The notes beneath the pieces are model-generated. The model was not told where the DNA came from and ran no database searches. It saw only the letters and a program-made list of their open reading frames with translations. The translations under genes were made by a program, and so were the position numbers. From an uncultured Bacilli bacterium (GTDB lineage: Bacteria > Bacillota_I > Bacilli_A > RF39 > UBA660), in assembly GCA_949451605.1 (NCBI GenBank), contig CASTSB010000004.1:1-64000 (forward strand): DNA of 64,000 bases. The letters run 5' to 3'. Below, piece by piece: positions 44,589 through 52,769 of the stretch. The first letter of the stretch is position 1. Each line of letters opens with the position of its first letter.

Positions 44589-46490
44589 TCCTAATAATAA
44601 TTTTACTACTCCACCGTCTTCTTGTCTTGTACCAGGATCTGGAGATTGTTCTAGAACTTTTTCTCCACTTCCTGAATATTCTATTTTAAAATTTACTAAT
44701 TCTTTTTTTGCTGCTTTTACTGTTTTTCCAATTACATTTGGAACTTCATAAGTTATGATATCATTCCATTCATAATCTTTTTCTACAGCACCTTCTTGTT
44801 TTTCTATGCCTAAGGCATCTATTACATCTAAAAGAATTCTTCTTGCGATTGGTGTTGTTGTATAACTAGATAGTAGTGCAGTTTTTTTAGGATTATCTAT
44901 TGCAAGATATAAAACTGCTTCTGGGTCATTTGAAGGAACTACTGCCATAAATGACATAATATAATTATTGACTAGATAATGACCATTTTCTACCTTTTGA
45001 GCAGTTCCAGTCTTTCCTCCAACTCTATATCCTTCGATAAAGGCTGATTTTCCTCCTCCTTTAGCAACTACGTATTCTAAAGCTCTTCGCATAATAGAAG
45101 AGGTCTTTTTACTAACTGTTTTTCTAATTAAAGTTTTTTTATTTTCTTTGATAATAGAATTTGTATTTGATTCTTGAATACTTTTTACAATATAAGGCTT
45201 ATAAAGATAGCCTCCATTTACTGCGGAAGATACGGCATTTACTTGCTGAATTGGAGTTACTGAGACTCCTTGACCAAAGGCTGTAGTTGCAAGTTCTACA
45301 TTACCAACCCTATCTAAACTAAATATAATTCCTTCTCCTTCTCCATTTAAGTCAACTCCTGTTTTATTACCAAAGCCAAATTTACTTAAATATGAGAATA
45401 GTCTTTCTTTCCCTAACATTTGTCCAAGTTTAACAAATCCTGGGTTACAAGAGTTCTGTAATACTTCTAGAAAAGTTTGGTCTCCATGTCCTCCAGCTTT
45501 CCAACATCTTAGTGTTGAACCGTCAACTTTTACGCTTCCTGAGTCATAAAAATGATCTTTATCTAAATCAACTAAATTTTCTTCTAGTGCAGAAGACATA
45601 GTAATTATTTTAAAAGTACTTCCTGGTTCGTATGATGACCATATTGGTAGATTTCTACTTAATACTTCACTGGAGTATTTTTGATAATTATTTGGATCAT
45701 AGTCTGGACGTGAAGCCATACCTAAGATTTCACCAGTTTTAGGATTCATAACAATTGCTAAGGCATTTTCTGGAGTAAACATATCTATAATATTATCTAA
45801 CTCTCTTTCTAGAGACTTTTGAATATTTATATCAATAGTTAAGCTTATATTCATTCCATTAACAGGTTCTACATAAACTTCAGGCATATTTAATCTATTT
45901 CCCTTTGCATCAGAAAAATACTTAATAGCACCCTTTGTACCAGTTAAGTAATCGTCGTATTGAAGTTCAAGTCCAGATAAGCCTTGATTATCAATTCCAA
46001 CATATCCTAGTGAATGTGATAGTAAATTTTTATACGGATAATATCTTTTTGATTCTTTTACTAAATATACTCCATCAAAATTAAGAGCCGATATTTTCTC
46101 GGCTATTTCATAAGATAATCTTCTTCCTTCTGGATGGACTCTTTCAATAGATGTTTTTTTATAAACATGTTCTTTCATATCATCATATGAGACATTTAAT
46201 ATTTCAGCTAAACTTTTTGTTACTTCTTCTTTATTTTTAATTTGATTAGGAATTAAGACAAGAGAAGTTGTGGTTAGATTATCTGCTAGTACAACTCCAT
46301 TTCTATCGGTGATTATTCCTCTATCGGCTTCTATAGGTAATTCCCTACTCCAAAGAGATGAGGCATAATCTTTTAATTTTTCATAGTCTACTACTTCTAT
46401 ATAGAAAACTCTTAAAATAATAAGTGCAAATACTAATACCATGATTAAAAATAATATTTTTATTCTTTTATTTATTTTTTTTAAGAACAT
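44586..46490 (-). CDS. Class B penicillin-binding protein with one PASTA domain (SpoVD/PBP2B-like)
   Basis: The 634-residue peptidoglycan DD-transpeptidase has an N-terminal membrane anchor (ILFLIMVLVFALIILRVFYI), a dimerisation domain (DRGIITDRNGVVLA), and the transpeptidase motifs EPGSTFKII (S-x-x-K), NSCNPGFVKLG (S-x-N) and VGGKTGTAQK (K-T-G). It ends with one PASTA domain (VPNVIGKTVKAAKKEL...LEQSPDPGTRQEDGGVVKLLL). It works outside the membrane with an FtsW/RodA partner. Its order after pbpB and before mraY is that of spoVD in Bacillus; a sporulation role is not implied. Confidence 0.9.
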   Translation of the reverse strand: MFLKKINKRIKILFLIMVLVFALIILRVFYIEVVDYEKLKDYASSLWSRELPIEADRGIITDRNGVVLADNLTTTSLVLIPNQIKNKEEVTKSLAEILNVSYDDMKEHVYKKTSIERVHPEGRRLSYEIAEKISALNFDGVYLVKESKRYYPYKNLLSHSLGYVGIDNQGLSGLELQYDDYLTGTKGAIKYFSDAKGNRLNMPEVYVEPVNGMNISLTIDINIQKSLERELDNIIDMFTPENALAIVMNPKTGEILGMASRPDYDPNNYQKYSSEVLSRNLPIWSSYEPGSTFKIITMSSALEENLVDLDKDHFYDSGSVKVDGSTLRCWKAGGHGDQTFLEVLQNSCNPGFVKLGQMLGKERLFSYLSKFGFGNKTGVDLNGEGEGIIFSLDRVGNVELATTAFGQGVSVTPIQQVNAVSSAVNGGYLYKPYIVKSIQESNTNSIIKENKKTLIRKTVSKKTSSIMRRALEYVVAKGGGKSAFIEGYRVGGKTGTAQKVENGHYLVNNYIMSFMAVVPSNDPEAVLYLAIDNPKKTALLSSYTTTPIARRILLDVIDALGIEKQEGAVEKDYEWNDIITYEVPNVIGKTVKAAKKELVNFKIEYSGSGEKVLEQSPDPGTRQEDGGVVKLLLG

Positions 46491-46523
46491 ATTCCACCTC
46501 TATAGAATGTTATGTTCTTTATA

Positions 46524-46562
46524 TAAAAAAAAGACTATAAATCATTAAGGATTTATAGCCTT
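46524..46562 (-). terminator. Terminator after the small two-helix membrane protein
   Basis: GACTATAAATC / GATTTATAGCC hairpin followed by eight T on the minus strand. Confidence 0.85.
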
Positions 46563-46567
46563 TATAA

Positions 46568-46813
46568 CTATTTTTTCTTTTTGTATTTTATAGAAAGAAA
46601 AATATGGGAAACCATTACTGCTAAAAGTATAATAAATAAATTAGGATATAATAAAGCAATAAAGTTAAGTCTTTCTATTAGCATTTTTTGGCCATATACT
46701 ATATTTATAACATCATATGCTCCTATTGAAATTATTGCAGTTACTAGTAGATCTATAATAATTGCGAAGATAATTGCTTTTTTCTTACTTATTAGAATTT
46801 CATCGTTTTTCAT
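46568..46813 (-). CDS. Small membrane protein with two transmembrane helices
   Basis: The 81-residue protein has helices at about 13-33 (AIIFAIIIDLLVTAIISIGA) and 50-72 (IALLYPNLFIILLAVMVSHIFL), with basic termini. AAAAGGGATAAAAA precedes the ATG. It begins 12 bases after the large coiled-coil gene, so it is co-transcribed. Function unknown. Confidence 0.6.
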   Translation of the reverse strand: MKNDEILISKKKAIIFAIIIDLLVTAIISIGAYDVINIVYGQKMLIERLNFIALLYPNLFIILLAVMVSHIFLSIKYKKKK

Positions 46814-46825
46814 TTTTTATCCCTT

Positions 46826-49657
46826 TTATCTTTTTTTATTTTTATTATCTTGAGTATCAATATAGTTTTTTACTAATTGAGTAATATTGTTTCCATATTT
46901 GCCTTTTTTGTAATTCGTATGCATTGTATTTGAAACATTAATTGCTAATGATGCTGCTGTAGCTGAAGAAATCAAATTTTCTTTTATAGTATTTGGAAGA
47001 GTTTGTAAAGCAGTTACTTGCTCGATTGATAAATTTGCTAGTTCTTCACCTAACTCAGTCATTTCGTAAACTGAATTATTCATTTTTGTTATTGCAGTTG
47101 GATTTGCTACTATATAATCCATAGCTTCTTTAACTCCTACTAAATCAAATTGAGAATGATTATTTGCATAGTTAATAAGATGTGGAAGTGACTCTTCTGC
47201 AACTTTTGCAACTGTTGACTGTGAAGAGGCAGATAATTCACTAAGTTTATTAAGTGCTTCTAAACTTGTTATGTTTCCTGCGGCATAGTTAGTAGTAATA
47301 TCTTCAAGTGTTGATTTAGTTGAATTATAAAATTCATTATAAGAGTTTTGAGCAGTAGTCCTAAAATCTTTATAAGCAGTTGTTCCTACTGACCAACCAC
47401 CATGTATTTCTGATGATTGATCTAGGGATTTTCTTTCAAGCATATTACTTATATTTAATGAATCTTGGTAATTTTGTTTAGTCATTCCTTCTATTAATGC
47501 ATCTTTTCTAGACTCTACCATATTACCATAATTATTTACTGAATTAATTGTATTTTCATTGTGTGAATTTATTGCATCTATTTCTTTTTGTTTTTCAATT
47601 ATTTCTTTCTTAGCATTAAGTGAATTAACAACAGATGTAGTTGCACCAATCATTGCAATAGTTGTAAATATATCGCGAATAAATGGATCATTTCGATAAT
47701 CAAGCTTTTCTGCTAAAGGAGAATAATATTTCTTTCCAGTTGACCTATTTCCAAAAATACTTTTTTCAATAGAAGTATTTTTACTTAATAGTGATTCAGC
47801 TTGGACAAATACTCTTAAAGCCATTTCATCATTTCCATCTTTAATTGCTCTTTTTTCAGCACGTTCTAATTTTGCTTCACGCTCTAGTAATTCAACATCT
47901 AAATCGTGATCTTTCGCAAATCTTTTACCTACATAAGACATTTTAGTCTCTGTTGCTTTTATGTTTTCTCTAAAGCCGTGTAGTCCACTTGATAGTAATG
48001 TTTTAGCTTCATTATAATCATTTCTAATACTTGCTATTAAAGAAGCTTTACCATCTAAAATGGTTTCTCGATAGTCTAAATAATCTCTTCTCAAGTATTT
48101 AGATAAGCTTTGATCTCTTAATAAATTATCAATTGCTTCTAGTTCTTTAATGGAATTATAGACATCTTTATATTTTATTTCTAAATTATTATTGATAATT
48201 CTAACTTTTTCATCAATAAATCTAGAAATTCTTTCTTCAATTAGTATATTAAGTCCTGAAGAATATCTTTCCACTTCAACATGATTAGAATATTCTTTAA
48301 ATAAAATCATCAAATCTTGATCACTTAAATGGTCAAGCCTATTTTTTATTATTTCCATTCGTCTTTTTGTTTCTGGATTATAAGTTATTTTACTTGTTAC
48401 TTTTCTTAGAAAATTGAAAGGTAATTTAATAACAGCTGGAACAACATGAACAATGTTATAAAGATAATTTCCTGATTGTAGTTCTTTTTTAAAACTTTCT
48501 TTAACTTCTATATTAGCAGCACGATAGCGTTTCCCATCTTTTTTCTTTGGTTCTAGTCCATTTACTAATTTACTAATTACGGTTTGATACCCATATGTAG
48601 CTATTTCATTATTAGTTTCTTTTTCTTTTAAGTCAATATTTTTCATATAGTTATTAATGACATTTTGAATATCAAAAGATTCTAATTCTTTTATTTGTTT
48701 ATTATTTGGTAATGCCTTTTTACTTTCATTTATATCAACAATATTAGAATAATCTTTTGCTTCCTTGTTTATTTTGATATCAATTGTTTTTTTAGCATAA
48801 TTTTTATCTAATTTATCTATAAGCATATTTCTTTCGATAATTATTTCTTCTAAACCTAGTCTCTTTAAAAATATATCCAACTCTTTTTTATCATTTTTGC
48901 GAGTTATTATTTTTTTATATTCTTTAGGAGTTATCTTTAAAATATTTGCTTCTTCTTTAAGTCTTTTATCCTCAAAAATTTTGTTATTTAATCTTAATAA
49001 ACGTTTATTTAATATTTCTGCTTTTTTTAAAGCTTCTTTTATCTTTTTTGTTTGTTCAATCTTCTTATTCATATAAAGATTAATAAAATCATCTAATTCT
49101 TTATTTGAATTAAAAATAGTATTTTCTTTTATATTTCTCTCTTCTTCAAAAATTGCTTTTAGTTCATTATTATAATTTTGTATTTCATTTTCTACTTTAT
49201 TTAAATTAGCTTCTACTTTTCTTTTTTCTTCTGAATTATTATTAGTTATTTTTTCTTCATTTATAATTGGTTCTTTAGTAAATGCAACTTTCAACTCTTT
49301 CTTTAGAGTTTCTGGTAAATTATTATTTAAAATATTACTTATAAAGTTCCTTTTATTATTTATCTCTTTAGAAATAACATCTCTTAAATTAGTATTTTCC
49401 TCTTTTTGATATAATTCTACTAAATTGTTTAAATCATTAAAATAGTTATTTATCAAAGAGTAAGAATCATGAAGACTTAAAAGATCTCTTAATTTTTCAG
49501 AAGTATCTTTTAATTTCTCGTCTAGTTCAACTGCTAAAATGCTTTTTTGATAATTCAGATTACTATTAATTTTTAATTTAGAAGATTGTTCATACAATGA
49601 TTCTAATTTTTTTCTTGTTTCGTTAATCCTAGACTCTAACTGCTCTATGTATGTCAT
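46826..49657 (-). CDS. Large Lys/Glu-rich coiled-coil protein of unknown function
   Basis: The 943-residue protein has a long coiled-coil N-terminal half (for example LNKVENEIQNYNNELKAIF), a basic middle (NPETKRRMEIIKNRL) and a more globular C-terminal third (FGNRSTGKKYYSPLAEK, then TTIAMIGATTSVV). No membrane segment is certain and no catalytic motif is seen. Start at 49657 is set by GGGAGGAAGAAAAA; the open frame extends 26 codons further, overlapping the DUF1292 gene. It may be a structural or scaffolding protein (inference). The DUF1292 gene lies just upstream. Confidence 0.65.
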   Translation of the reverse strand: MTYIEQLESRINETRKKLESLYEQSSKLKINSNLNYQKSILAVELDEKLKDTSEKLRDLLSLHDSYSLINNYFNDLNNLVELYQKEENTNLRDVISKEINNKRNFISNILNNNLPETLKKELKVAFTKEPIINEEKITNNNSEEKRKVEANLNKVENEIQNYNNELKAIFEEERNIKENTIFNSNKELDDFINLYMNKKIEQTKKIKEALKKAEILNKRLLRLNNKIFEDKRLKEEANILKITPKEYKKIITRKNDKKELDIFLKRLGLEEIIIERNMLIDKLDKNYAKKTIDIKINKEAKDYSNIVDINESKKALPNNKQIKELESFDIQNVINNYMKNIDLKEKETNNEIATYGYQTVISKLVNGLEPKKKDGKRYRAANIEVKESFKKELQSGNYLYNIVHVVPAVIKLPFNFLRKVTSKITYNPETKRRMEIIKNRLDHLSDQDLMILFKEYSNHVEVERYSSGLNILIEERISRFIDEKVRIINNNLEIKYKDVYNSIKELEAIDNLLRDQSLSKYLRRDYLDYRETILDGKASLIASIRNDYNEAKTLLSSGLHGFRENIKATETKMSYVGKRFAKDHDLDVELLEREAKLERAEKRAIKDGNDEMALRVFVQAESLLSKNTSIEKSIFGNRSTGKKYYSPLAEKLDYRNDPFIRDIFTTIAMIGATTSVVNSLNAKKEIIEKQKEIDAINSHNENTINSVNNYGNMVESRKDALIEGMTKQNYQDSLNISNMLERKSLDQSSEIHGGWSVGTTAYKDFRTTAQNSYNEFYNSTKSTLEDITTNYAAGNITSLEALNKLSELSASSQSTVAKVAEESLPHLINYANNHSQFDLVGVKEAMDYIVANPTAITKMNNSVYEMTELGEELANLSIEQVTALQTLPNTIKENLISSATAASLAINVSNTMHTNYKKGKYGNNITQLVKNYIDTQDNKNKKR

Positions 49658-49670
49658 TTTTTCTTCCTCC

Positions 49671-49934
49671 CTAGGCTTTACTTTCTTTATCAATTTGTAA
49701 AAGAACATCTTGTAGCATTTCCAACTCATCTTCATCCTTAATATCTTCTAGAGAACCTGGCCCTAAGATTGGATCAAAGGATGATACATAGATGTTTTTT
49801 CTATTATTTTCTGCCAAGCTATTATCTGTATAGCCAATATAAGTTTTTAATGTATCAGGAGAATCAAATGTAAATAGAATATCACATTCAATACTATCTC
49901 CGTCTTTTTCAATTATTATTTTTTCTTTATCCAT
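49671..49934 (-). CDS. DUF1292 family protein
   Basis: The 87-residue acidic protein begins DKEKIIIEKDGDSIECDILFTF and has YIGYTDNS, VSSFDP and a C-terminal EDELEMLQDVL, the DUF1292 (YrzB-like) pattern. AAGGTGTGAAGAATAAAA precedes the ATG. The family is common in Firmicutes and has no assigned function. Confidence 0.85.
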   Translation of the reverse strand: MDKEKIIIEKDGDSIECDILFTFDSPDTLKTYIGYTDNSLAENNRKNIYVSSFDPILGPGSLEDIKDEDELEMLQDVLLQIDKESKA

Positions 49935-50005
49935 TTTTATTCTTCACACCTTTTTAAAATTACACTTAGGGTAGCATACGCTTTAATAAAAGTCAATTTG
50001 CTTTT

Positions 50006-50587
50006 TTAGCTTGTAACTTTAATTGTTACTAATTGTTTATCTTTTGTCTTAGCAATAGTTTTAATTTTTACTGTAAATGTATCTTCTTGTTTTTCTAAGG
50101 CAGATAATTTATTGTCATTTATTTTTAATTCTGAGTTAGTTAATAAATTTTTATCACTTGAATTTTTGAAAACCTCTAAGGCAATATTATCATCTTTAAC
50201 AAATTGTACAGAATAAATTATTTCTTCTTTATTAATGTTTCCGTTTCTTTCATTACTAATTTTAAAGATATATTCTTTTTCTTCTTTTGCTTTCATATTC
50301 GCAACATCGATACTTAATTCATTATTAGTTGATGTACTTAATACTGGAACTACTATATTTGCCTGAACCTCATCTTTTTTTGTTTGGCCTAAATTATATG
50401 CCTTAAAACCTAATATTATTGTGAATACTAGAAGTGCTAAAAAGACTGTTACTAATAATAGCTCCGTTGTATCTTTTGGTATTAGATTCATAAATTTATT
50501 GTTTTTACTATTTGTGGATTTTTTTGTTTTTGATTTTTTAATATCTTTTGGATCAATTGGATCAAATTCTTTTTCTTCTATTTTCAT
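50006..50587 (-). CDS. Single-pass membrane protein with beta-sandwich-like outer domain
   Basis: The 193-residue protein has a Lys/Asp/Ser-rich cytoplasmic tail, one membrane segment (LLVTVFLALLVFTIILGFKAY, about residues 43-64), and an outer domain with IVVPVLSTSTNNELSIDVAN and a KVTS ending. The outer part resembles the TasA-like proteins nearby. It begins one base after the end of the 513-residue protein, so the pair is coupled. Confidence 0.6.
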   Translation of the reverse strand: MKIEEKEFDPIDPKDIKKSKTKKSTNSKNNKFMNLIPKDTTELLLVTVFLALLVFTIILGFKAYNLGQTKKDEVQANIVVPVLSTSTNNELSIDVANMKAKEEKEYIFKISNERNGNINKEEIIYSVQFVKDDNIALEVFKNSSDKNLLTNSELKINDNKLSALEKQEDTFTVKIKTIAKTKDKQLVTIKVTS

Positions 50588-50588
50588 A

Positions 50589-52130
50589 TTATTCTCCTTG
50601 TTCTTTAATTAGTGGCTTCATAAGTCTTTCCTTAAATAAATTTTCTATTTTTTCTTTATCTTCTTTTGAAATACTATTTGAAAATACTATTTCATGTCCA
50701 TGTTCATCAATATGAACTTTACTTTTTATATCTGATGTAATTTGTATTTTTCCATTTAATTTACTTATATTATCTTCTTTATAACTAATTTTAATATTAA
50801 TTGTATTTTTATATGAAGATTTTGACATATTTGAATCTTTACTGTTAATATCTATTATAAAATTTTTAGCTTTTTCATTATATGAAATTTTATATGATAT
50901 ATTGTTTTTACTTTTTGTTACTCTTACTTTTGCGATACTTTTATTATTACTATTTAAAAGATCTAAAGTAATATTTTTATTTTTTATTTCATAATTTATT
51001 ATATTTTTAATTGTATTATTAATAAGATATTTTATTTGATTTTCGGATATATCTATTGAAAATGTCTTAATTAAATTATGTTTTTGGAAATGCATTTCTA
51101 CTATTTTAGTTTGGTTAGTAATTCCTTTGGTATAGATGTTTAACTCTATAGAATTATATTTATTTAAAATCTTACTTTTTTTATTAACTTTTACACTATC
51201 AAAATCATCAATAAATGCATTCATGATTTTAGAAGATTTTGGATCATTTTTAAAGCTACTAATAATTTTATTATAGAGATCTAATAATTCATCTTTATTT
51301 AGGATAACTGAATATTTTTTTAGCTTTTCATTTTCTATTTTTGTAGTTGTTTTCTTTATCTTATTTTTATCGATATAGTTTGATATATTTTTTAATATAT
51401 GTTTATAAAGATATTTTAAATTAGAATAACTATTATCTTCTTTTGAAAAAGATTCAAAATAATTATTATTACCATTATTAATATATGTATTTTTAAAACT
51501 TTTCCCATAATAATATTCTGTTGAATCTTTAATTATATATTTGTCATTAATAATAAGATTATCTTCAAACTTACTTTGTTTGTTATAAAAAAACATCTTA
51601 TTTTTTAAATCTTGTTTTATTATGTAAGTGGTATCAAGATTATTTATATTATTTAAGTAATTGTAATAACCTTCAAGTTTTTTATTATTAAGATAATTAT
51701 TATTTAAATACTCACTTGTAAGTGATGTTTTTATTTTTGATGTTATAGTAAAATTTTCCCCGAGTTTGGTACTTTCTTTTGGCAAGTTAACAATTTTTAA
51801 TAATTCATTGCCAGCTAAAACAAGTGATTTTTTTAATATAACTTTTTTGTTATTAATATAGTTTTTATCAAAATAACTAATTCCTAAAATAGTCCCAATT
51901 AAAATAAAAAATATTAAAAATGAAATTTTTACACTTTTTTTTAATTTGACTTTTTGTTTTTTTACTGGTACTCTTTCATTTTGGATTTTTTCTTTTTCTA
52001 AAGCTGGGTTTGGAGTATTCAAATTCTCTTCATCAGTTAATACTTCTATTTCTTCTTTGAGAGCTTGCTCTTTTTCTTCAAAAGCTTTTTCTATAATAGT
52101 TTTTTTTACATTAAAAGATTCTTTATCCAT
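50589..52130 (-). CDS. Anchored Lys/Asn/Ser-rich extracellular protein
   Basis: The 513-residue protein has an N-terminal cytoplasmic stretch of about 65 residues, one membrane segment (ISFLIFFILIGTILGISYF), and a long extracellular region with many Asn, Lys and Ser. It starts in a similar plan to the 465-residue product at 31048. No enzyme motif or cysteine is seen. It has its own promoter and is followed by the 193-residue membrane protein. Confidence 0.62.
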   Translation of the reverse strand: MDKESFNVKKTIIEKAFEEKEQALKEEIEVLTDEENLNTPNPALEKEKIQNERVPVKKQKVKLKKSVKISFLIFFILIGTILGISYFDKNYINNKKVILKKSLVLAGNELLKIVNLPKESTKLGENFTITSKIKTSLTSEYLNNNYLNNKKLEGYYNYLNNINNLDTTYIIKQDLKNKMFFYNKQSKFEDNLIINDKYIIKDSTEYYYGKSFKNTYINNGNNNYFESFSKEDNSYSNLKYLYKHILKNISNYIDKNKIKKTTTKIENEKLKKYSVILNKDELLDLYNKIISSFKNDPKSSKIMNAFIDDFDSVKVNKKSKILNKYNSIELNIYTKGITNQTKIVEMHFQKHNLIKTFSIDISENQIKYLINNTIKNIINYEIKNKNITLDLLNSNNKSIAKVRVTKSKNNISYKISYNEKAKNFIIDINSKDSNMSKSSYKNTINIKISYKEDNISKLNGKIQITSDIKSKVHIDEHGHEIVFSNSISKEDKEKIENLFKERLMKPLIKEQGE

Positions 52131-52151
52131 AACTCCTGCTCCTCATTTTTA

Positions 52152-52180
52152 ATTATAGCATGAATGATTTTAGAAGTAAA
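52152..52180 (-). promoter_or_regulatory. Promoter of the 513-residue protein operon
   Basis: Minus strand TTTACT (52175-52180), 17 bases, TATAAT (52152-52157), with TGC just before the -10 (extended -10 type). Confidence 0.7.
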
Positions 52181-52191
52181 ATAAGAACCAA

Positions 52192-52224
52192 AAAAACTGC
52201 AACTAGAAAGTTACAGTTTTTTTA
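52192..52224 (-). terminator. Terminator of the mraZ-rsmH-ftsL-pbpB-TasA-like operon
   Basis: AAAACTG / CAGTTTT-based hairpin (AAACTGCAACT / AGTTACAGTTT, one mismatch) followed by TTTGG on the minus strand, about 7 bases past the stop at 52231. Confidence 0.7.
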
Positions 52225-52230
52225 TTAATT

Positions 52231-52755
52231 TTATAATGATTTTGTAAGTAGGGATAATTGATATGAAATATCTTTTTTTGTTATATTGGCAGTTTGATTA
52301 TAAGTTACTGTTATTTTTATCTCACGCTCTTCTCCACTTTCCAAAATCATTCCAGATGCATCTGTAGTTTTTATAGTAACAGGATAAATACTATTTTTAT
52401 ATTTTGTATCATTCACATAATCAGGAGCCTTAATAATATCTACAATTTCCGCTTTTAAAGTACCTTTGTTTTTTATTAATACAGAATATGATAATTCATC
52501 ACTTGGTGAATATAAGCTAAACTTTAAATTAAGAGTTTGTCCTTTGTTAGTTATATTATTGGATCCTTTTGGTAACTCAATGCCACCTTTTAATGACGTT
52601 TCTTCAACTACTTTTACAAATTCAACATCAAAAGTTTCTTTCTTATTTTTAAGTGTTTGTAATTTATTAGCTGTTATGGAAAATCCTATGGACATACATA
52701 TAATGGTTGAGCATAACAAAACTATTAATAAATTTCTTATACTAATTTTTTTCAT
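52231..52755 (-). CDS. Secreted TasA-like protein in the division operon
   Basis: The 174-residue protein has an N-terminal hydrophobic segment (LLIVLLCSTIICMSIGFSI) and a beta-rich domain with LKFSLYSPSDELSYSVLIKN and EEREIKITVTYNQ. The pattern is like camelysin/TasA-type surface proteins, although the match is by eye. It starts 14 bases after pbpB with a weak RBS (AGGAAGTGG), so it shares the mraZ operon. Its presence there suggests a surface role tied to wall synthesis (inference). Confidence 0.6.
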   Translation of the reverse strand: MKKISIRNLLIVLLCSTIICMSIGFSITANKLQTLKNKKETFDVEFVKVVEETSLKGGIELPKGSNNITNKGQTLNLKFSLYSPSDELSYSVLIKNKGTLKAEIVDIIKAPDYVNDTKYKNSIYPVTIKTTDASGMILESGEEREIKITVTYNQTANITKKDISYQLSLLTKSL

Positions 52756-52769
52756 ATTTTATCCACTTC

